This document shows, one piece after another, positions 58,302-64,000 of a stretch of DNA of 64,000 nt. The notes under the pieces were generated by a model. That model had not been told where the DNA came from. It made no database searches and was given only the letters and a program-made list of their open reading frames with translations. The DNA lies in assembly GCA_033977485.1 (NCBI GenBank), contig CM066982.1:32714218-32778217 (forward strand). Direction: 5' to 3'. This DNA comes from Hydrangea macrophylla. Taxonomy: Eukaryota > Streptophyta > Magnoliopsida > Cornales > Hydrangeaceae. Position 1 is the first letter of the stretch; each line of letters opens with the position of its first letter. Position numbers and translations under genes: made by a program.

Positions 58302-58989
58302 TGTGACGACCAAGAGCTAATACTCCTGAGGCAGGATGACTAAGATGGATGAGGTGAGGTCGGGTGTGGGGGATTGTCCCACATCGCTTGGGATGAAGTT
58401 CCTGGACTAGTTTATAAGGATTAATTGCCCCTCTATATGCAACAAGGCCTTTTAAAACCATGAGGGAGCTAAACACAAAAGAACTCCACAGTTAAGCGTG
58501 CTACTGATAGAGCAGTACCAGGGATGAGTGACCCCCTGGGAAGTTCTTTGTGTTTAGGCCAAAGTGGACAATATTGTTGCTAAACGAGGAGGTGGGTCGT
58601 TACAAATGGTATCAGAGCTTAAACCCAGCCGGAAGTGTGGGGCGGGTCCCACACGAGGACGTGTGGCCCTTAAGGAGGGTGGATTGTGACGACCAAGAGC
58701 CAATACTCTTGAGGCAGGATGGCCAAGATGGATGAGGTGAGATCGGGTGTGGGGGCTTGTCCAACATCGCCTGGGGTGAAGTTCCTGGACTAGTTTATAA
58801 GGATTAATTGCTTTCTCTATATGTAACAAGACCTTTTAAAACCGTGAGCGATCTAAACACAAAAGAACTCCACAATTAAGCGTGTTGCTGACAGAGCAGT
58901 AATAGGGATGGGTGACCCCCTGGGAAGTTCTTTGTGTTTAGGTACAAAGTGGACAATATTGTTGCTAGAAGGGGATGTGGGTCGTTACA
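58302..58989 (+). mobile_element. TRIM (terminal-repeat retrotransposon in miniature), complete, TSD ATAGT
   Basis: Two direct repeats of 303 and 305 bp (58302-58604 and 58685-58989) start TGTGACGACC and end GTCGTTACA. The 80-bp interior starts with TGGTATCAGAGCTT (primer site, tRNA-Met) and ends with AAGGAGGGTGGAT (polypurine tract). ATAGT flanks both sides (58297-58301 and 58990-58994). It has no coding capacity; the ORFs across it are incidental. Confidence 0.93.
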
Positions 58990-59093
58990 ATAGTTTAGAA
59001 TAGAACAATTACAAACATGTTATTATTAACAGATTTGTTATCATCAAAATAAATATAAATAATGATTTAAAGAAATTCAAGGCTAACACTACT

Positions 59094-59395
59094 TTTTTTT
59101 AGGGAGAGAGAGAACCCAAATCCTAATCCCAATAGGATTCCTTTAGTTTCTACATTCCATCATAGTAGTCTTTAGTTTAGGAATTTGATCTCATAAATTT
59201 TACCATATATTGACTTACCCAATATAATCCGAATTAGACCCAAATTCTTATATGGACCGCATTAAGTTGGGAAATGATTTATTTCCATGTTTTATCCTTG
59301 ATTGAAATAAATTCCAACAAAAGCATTATATAAGGCATGGTTGCATATCACTGAAGACGCACAATAACGGATCAATCAAAAGTAAAGTTATGGTA
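59094..59395. other. Host-side DNA right of the nested cluster
   Basis: It joins 26964 once the SIRE-like element is removed. No gene is seen. Confidence 0.5.
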
Positions 59396-61029
59396 TGTCA
59401 CGATCCATCCCGCCATGGGCGGAAACAGGATACGTGGCACGCCACCGAGGCTTATTCAATTCATTTAAAGTACGCAGCGAAAATAAAACTTAAAGTTCTT
59501 TAAAACAATACTCGTTTGAATAACATCAAACCTCGAGTCGGTAAAATCTGTATAAATTTGAAAAGTTAATTTTAATTCAAAACAATATTATATTAGTAAA
59601 TAGGGACGCCAAATGTACCCTAAGAACCAATTAGAACCTATAAAATTTTTCGAATGAGGAAGCTAAGAGCAAACCACCAGGGGTAGTTCGACTGATCGAA
59701 CTGTCCCCTTTGACCGGTTGAATGGGACATAGGCAGAATCCTTCTTTTCTTGTTGAATTTTGCCTAAGTATCACTCCACCAATTCGAATCAGCACTTCTA
59801 CAATTCATATAAAACATTGCAAAACATTCCCAAAATACGAATTTTATAAGTTAAGCATCCAAAACATGAACTCAAGAGTTCAGATTCGCTTCAGACCAAA
59901 TTCCTAAGGTTTTCAAAAGAGTATACATCACAACCAATATTGTCTAGGGCTTCCAAGATTCAATTACTAGAGTCTACACTTTCAAATCCTTCGAATTACA
60001 ACATTTAGAATTTAATTTACAAAATCTTACAAATTCTATAACCGAGAGTATTACATCTGTTGGGTTTGTGTCCTCAAACCATTACTTTATGTATGAGACA
60101 TTGACATTTTAATATATGGATATTAGCTTTACATTTCATTGTGTATGTTTCTTTCATGAGATGATTGTTAATCCTTAAGTATCATAGTAAGTAATTCGTG
60201 TGTGTATAAGATACATACAAGTGAGATACGAATTACTATTCTTTGATACTTAGAATTTGTCACAGTGGATGATGAGACTGGATATCTCATCAGGTTTACA
60301 CTGTAGCATGATTAACTACTATTGGATGGAGTCATGAATCTCAATCACTGGAGTGCATTGACGGACCTGAGCTTTCCTATTGACACTTAAGACTGTCAAC
60401 AGTCGATAGGAACTCATAACTTGTATAAGGTACGTGTTCTCAGTCTTGAGACAATTATGAACACAGACTGTGGATATGGTTGCTTTGACTTACCAATCAG
60501 TGAGGTCTTAAAGATCAACACCTGGGTATCTTGGGTATGTGATGTTCATAGGGTTGTGAACATACATTGTTAAGATAAAATCTACCCTCTGATAAAGAGT
60601 AGGCATTCCCTTGAGAATGTCACCAAGTTGATTATTGAGAACTACAGTCTTGTTGATAAGTAGTTATCAACATGTTTGGTAATCATGAGAGGTGAATGAG
60701 ACTCAAGGAATACAAGAAGTAATCATGATTCAGGTTCACAGTAACAGTTATTCGACTACCTGAATATTATTACGAAAGCTGATAGTAGAGGGACATTAGT
60801 ACACTATATAAGTCCAGTTATCGCTTCAGATATGTTCTTTTGTACTGGAGTTCAGTTATCGTTTTATAGCGGAGTAAATGTTAACTGATCAGTTGATTAT
60901 TTTGCTGATCAAAGAGTTTGGTCATGGGAATTAACAACTGTTCTGAGCCAACAATAAAGAGCCTAGGATGTCCCACTCTTAGCTCCGCTAGGATGCTTGG
61001 AAGGGCATTTGAGGATCTTATTAAGAGAA

Positions 61030-61146
61030 GTTCAATCGATCAAAAGTGTTTCGATCGATTGAAGTCTTGACATGTTCGATCGATTGAAGAACCTTCAATC
61101 GATCGAAGGTTCGATCGATCAAAGCCACTTCGATCGATTGAAAGTG
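61030..61146 (+). repeat. Cluster of six TTC(A/G)ATCGAT(T/C)(A/G)AAG words
   Basis: TTCAATCGATCAAAAG, TTTCGATCGATTGAAG, GTTCGATCGATTGAAG, CTTCAATCGATCGAAGG, TTCGATCGATCAAAG and TTCGATCGATTGAAAG are nearly self-complementary and closely spaced upstream of the TATA box. The overlapping minus-strand ORF is a by-product. Confidence 0.85.
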
Positions 61147-61163
61147 AAGTCGGTTATGGGAAT

Positions 61164-61173
61164 CTATAAATAG
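61164..61173 (+). promoter_or_regulatory. TATA box of the solo LTR
   Basis: CTATAAATAG followed by GGCAGC, well placed for an LTR promoter. Confidence 0.5.
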
Positions 61174-62730
61174 GGCAGCTGCGTCCAGAAATCTGAGTTC
61201 ATCGTTTTTATCATCCCTAAGTTGTAGAAACTGTTTTAGGCTTCCCAAACCTTCTCTATCCTCCCTATTAGAGATCCCACCATCTCTAGTCTTTCTGGGA
61301 AGCATCCGTAGGAGTCATAAGGGTGAAGACAACCTAGTGGAGGTTGTTGCACCATCAAGGAAGAAGACAATCAGAATTGGGTTCAAGACCTAAGGTATAA
61401 TTCTTGTCCCCTCGTATACGCATCTATAGAGTTAATAAGTAGTAGATCCAGGCTACCAATAAAATTTTCAAACTTTGTTTTTCGCTGCGCGTTTAAATAA
61501 ATTTTTAAACCTAATTTTCCTTCAACATCTACCACATAGGTGATTACCCACGACAATCCCCCCGAATGATCCCATCAGCCTCATTCCTCGCATTCCATCA
61601 TTCCTTTCTTTATACCTATAATGGAGTAACACTCCATTGCTCAGCTATATGTTGAGTGTATAATTCTAACAGATGTATATATGACAATTCATGCTTTAAT
61701 ATCATCAATCACATCAAGTAGTTTCTAGGGAGAGAGATACGCATTCATCCGGTAATGAAACCAATGCCGTGGAAGGACTTCGCCTAACCACACCTCCAAG
61801 TACCTTAGCATGGCCGATTCCCAAACCATACACTGTAGCTGTCGCTACAATAATTCTTAAACATCGAGAAGCTTAAACTTGGCATGAAGTTGTATAACCT
61901 CCACTTTGACCCACATAAAACATAGCAAATTCACGTAATCACATAAACATGCTTCTACAATAATTCGCGTAACGGGCCTTGTTTAACACATAAGTTTTGC
62001 CTAGATCCATAATATCACACTTGATATTTAATACATAAAAAACCCTATATAACATAGGTTAGAATTAATACCTCTAGCAATACACCCAAAATTTCGAGAG
62101 GAGTTCTAGAACATCAAATCCATACTAAATGTCTGATGACAAATGAAACCTATGAGTTTTATGGTTTTTCTCAAAATTCTAAAATTAGGTTTTTAGAAAA
62201 TTATTGCCAAACGTGGCCTAACAACTATCAAAATGAAGGTCTTACATCAAGGGTTTTGGAATATAAACAAGGAGATTTTCTAACGGACGAACGACCATCG
62301 TTTGACGTCGCAAATTAAAGCCTGGAGTATCTAATTCCCTTAAAGTTTTCGTCTTAGTCTTGTTTGGGTCCGTAATTACGCTCTGAAAACTATTTCCATG
62401 AAATTTCTAGTTAACTTACCTTTAATTTGATGTGTCAATTATGTTATCATCAAAAAATTTAATCAGTAAACATGATCATAAACATGATCTAAACAATCAG
62501 TAAACATACAAAATAGGTATATTTATTATTCACGTAAATAAGATAATGCCAAATAACATTTAATCATAAAAATGTCATTTAATCACACCAATTCCTCATT
62601 GATTATCCAAAGTTCCGTGTCCTCAGATTGACCCACGGTCTACCTCATATGCAATTAATAAACCACATTAATAATTCCATTTAAAAAATTTGTGCATTTA
62701 AAAAAAAGATTTTTTGGGACGGGCGTGACA

Positions 62731-63380
62731 ACTCTTCCGTCCAAAAGGCAAGTTTGTCCCCAAACTTATGCCATCTCTTCAAGTCACATAGACTTCACAT
62801 AAATACTTCTAACGCTTGTCTCATCATGAACCACACATCACTACTGAGATATCACAATCTCACGAGGAAAATAAATCCTCAAGCTCTGAAGAAAAATATA
62901 TCCTCAAAACCACAGTCTCAATCCAATTAAAGATTCAAACTGAATCTTAGTAATACATCGAAGCACCTCGATAAGTAAGAGCATCAATACTTGAGTAGAA
63001 CATACTCAATAGTCAAACCTGACATTGAATCACATCACGACGTCACAATGTCAACCCACATATCCCTTCATTGTACTTATCACATATACTTTCTGAAACC
63101 CAAAGGTTTTATGTCAATCACCAAAATAAAGGAAGTAACTCAGCTCCCATTAAGTACCTTTCTTTTTGACTAAAAGTCGTTGACAATGCATCTCAACTGG
63201 TTAATAACCATACACGATTCTTCATCTCGAAGTGAACCAAAATTGGGTACTTTAATACATACATACCCCGTCGATAAGCTAATGCTTTAATCAACTATTT
63301 CATATTCTATAGATTCAATCCCTTATCCTAGTAATCGCAAAATACTTGTAGAACGATAACACGTTTCAAACATCTCTCTT
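62731..63380 (-). other. Degraded internal end of the gypsy element
   Basis: Apart from the polypurine-like end next to the LTR no protein similarity was recognised. Confidence 0.4.
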
Positions 63381-64000
63381 TTTTTTTCTTAGAAAAAGGT
63401 AAATAAATTCCAAAAAAAAGGATGTACAAATGTACAAGGGGCATACCCCAGGATGATACAGAGAAGCACAACATAAGGACAGTGGCAAGCATGCCACACA
63501 AAAAATAGATAAATTACAAGAAAGTCATCTTAATACACCAACATTCAAACAACACCCCAAAAACAGCAAACACCACCCTAATCATGTCCAGGGAAGTATA
63601 AAAAGCTCAATTTGGGAGTGCTGTTTCCATTTAGATCTAATCTGAGTGTTTACTTGTGATACCATCTTTTGAAGTAATTGTTCTTTGGGAGTAAAGATGC
63701 CTTTGAAAGTTCTGATGTTTCTTTCCCTCCAAATGCCATAAACTGCAACTCCAAGAAAGATTTTGGGTGATGCATGTTTGATATTCTTCCCCTTCCAGTG
63801 ATGCGCCATCCATTGGACTGTGGTATCCCAATCAGTATTGTTGCTGATTAGCCCATATCGCTGCATTAGATCCTGCCAAACAAAAGAGACATAAGTGCAA
63901 TAAAAAATAGGTGATTATGGGATTCCATTTGACTATGACAAAACATACAGGCTAGCGGCCCTGGAGTAAACGTATAGATTCTGTCATGGGTGGCAAGTCT
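63381..64000 (-). mobile_element. L1-like LINE, 3' end (RT C-terminal zinc-binding domain), runs off the window
   Basis: On the minus strand the first frame reads RLATHDRIYTFTPGPLACMF with CMFC and ESHNHLFF. After a frameshift near 63900 it continues WQDLMQRYG, then VAVYGIWRERNIRTFKG, ending at 63582. This is the zf-RVT layout (CxxC, HLFF, W, AVYxIWxERN) found at the C-terminus of plant L1-type RT proteins. The 3' UTR ends in an A run (TTTTTTTTTC on the plus strand at about 63383). The upstream RT and endonuclease lie outside the window. Confidence 0.75.

Larger units (their letters stand above)
26970..59088 (-). mobile_element. SIRE-like Ty1/copia element, gag-only, heavily nested (TSD CTACT)
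   Basis: The LTRs begin TGTTGACCC/TGTTGGCCC and end GTTAACA/GCTAACA on the plus strand. CTACT flanks the whole unit at 26965-26969 and 59089-59093. The element reads leftwards: the 5' LTR is at 56944-59088, the primer site at about 56926-56943, gag at 55640-56864, the polypurine tract at about 54964-54984, and the 3' LTR at 26970-54963. The 3' LTR is split by two insertions and the 5' LTR by one. Without them the LTRs are about 1439 and 1452 bp. The internal region is only about 2 kb and has no protease, integrase or RT. Confidence 0.88.
56944..59088 (-). repeat. SIRE-like 5' LTR, interrupted by a TRIM
   Basis: It runs TGTTGGCCC to GCTAACA, about 1452 bp without the TRIM and its duplication. 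It holds the AGTCGACTG cluster (57620-57771) and a TATA-like CTATATATAG at 57514-57523. Confidence 0.88.
60058..61524 (+). mobile_element. Solo LTR of a copia-type element (TSD ACATC)
   Basis: The 1467-bp unit runs TGTTGGGTTTGTG to TTTTCCTTCA, flanked by ACATC at 60053-60057 and 61525-61529. A TATA box CTATAAATAG lies at 61164-61173. A cluster of TTCGATCGATTGAA words ends about 20 bp upstream of it. No internal sequence or second LTR is present. Confidence 0.85.
59396..62730 (-). repeat. Gypsy-type LTR (3' LTR of a minus-strand element), interrupted by a solo LTR
   Basis: On the plus strand it runs TGTCACGATCCATCCCGCC to GGGACGGGCGTGACA, about 1863 bp without the insertion. The bases just after 62730, read on the minus strand (GTTTGGGGACAAACTTGCC...GGACGGAAGAGT), look like the end of an internal region with a polypurine tract. 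Confidence 0.72.

Noticed and set aside
61021..61305. Minus-strand ORF of 94 codons with repeated IDR motifs
   Set aside because: It is the translation of the ATCGAT word cluster in the solo LTR.
1..64000. CRISPR arrays, rRNA operons, tRNA genes, bacterial operons
   Set aside because: No regular spacer array, rRNA core sequence or intact tRNA cloverleaf was seen. The content is plant nuclear DNA.

Overview
The window is repeat-dense nuclear DNA from a flowering plant. The evidence is a plant-type sarcosine oxidase gene, plant lineages of LTR retrotransposons (Athila-like, Tekay/Del-like chromovirus, SIRE-like and shorter Ty1/copia, TRIM), a CACTA transposon, non-autonomous Helitrons, Mutator-type MITEs and an L1-like LINE. 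The species cannot be named from sequence alone. Only one intact host gene was recognised: a peroxisomal-type sarcosine/pipecolate oxidase on the minus strand at 10521-11816.

Layout. 1-7355 is most of a Ty3/gypsy Athila-like element that carries gag and protease but no RT, RNase H or integrase. 7356-26964 is host-side DNA holding the oxidase gene, five small MITEs with 9-bp target duplications, one Tourist-like MITE, several short Helitrons, a solo gypsy LTR and a 1.36-kb inverted repeat (24797-26159).

26965-59093 is one nested insertion. A SIRE-like Ty1/copia element on the minus strand (26970-59088, flanked by CTACT) has only gag left inside. Its left LTR is broken by a 5.27-kb copia element (27339-32605, flanked by GATAA) and by a CACTA transposon (33344-54626). 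The CACTA carries broken fragments resembling two host genes, and it was itself hit by an 11.56-kb chromovirus (34791-46350, flanked by GACTT). The right LTR holds a complete TRIM (58302-58989, flanked by ATAGT). With the insertions removed, the two SIRE-like LTRs are about 1439 and 1452 bp, which supports the reconstruction.

59094-64000 holds a second gypsy LTR (59396-62730) interrupted by a copia-type solo LTR (60058-61524, flanked by ACATC), a degraded internal segment, and the 3' end of an L1-like LINE running off the window.

Most notable pattern: unrelated LTR families each carry a cluster of short self-complementary words. The Athila-like and chromovirus families share nearly the same word (TCGCGCGAGCGG). 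The SIRE-like LTR uses CAGTCGACTG and the solo copia LTR uses TTCGATCGATTGAA. In three families the cluster lies upstream of a TATA-like box. In the chromovirus the number of words differs between the two LTRs of the same copy. No bacterial features, CRISPR arrays, rRNA genes or tRNA genes were seen.
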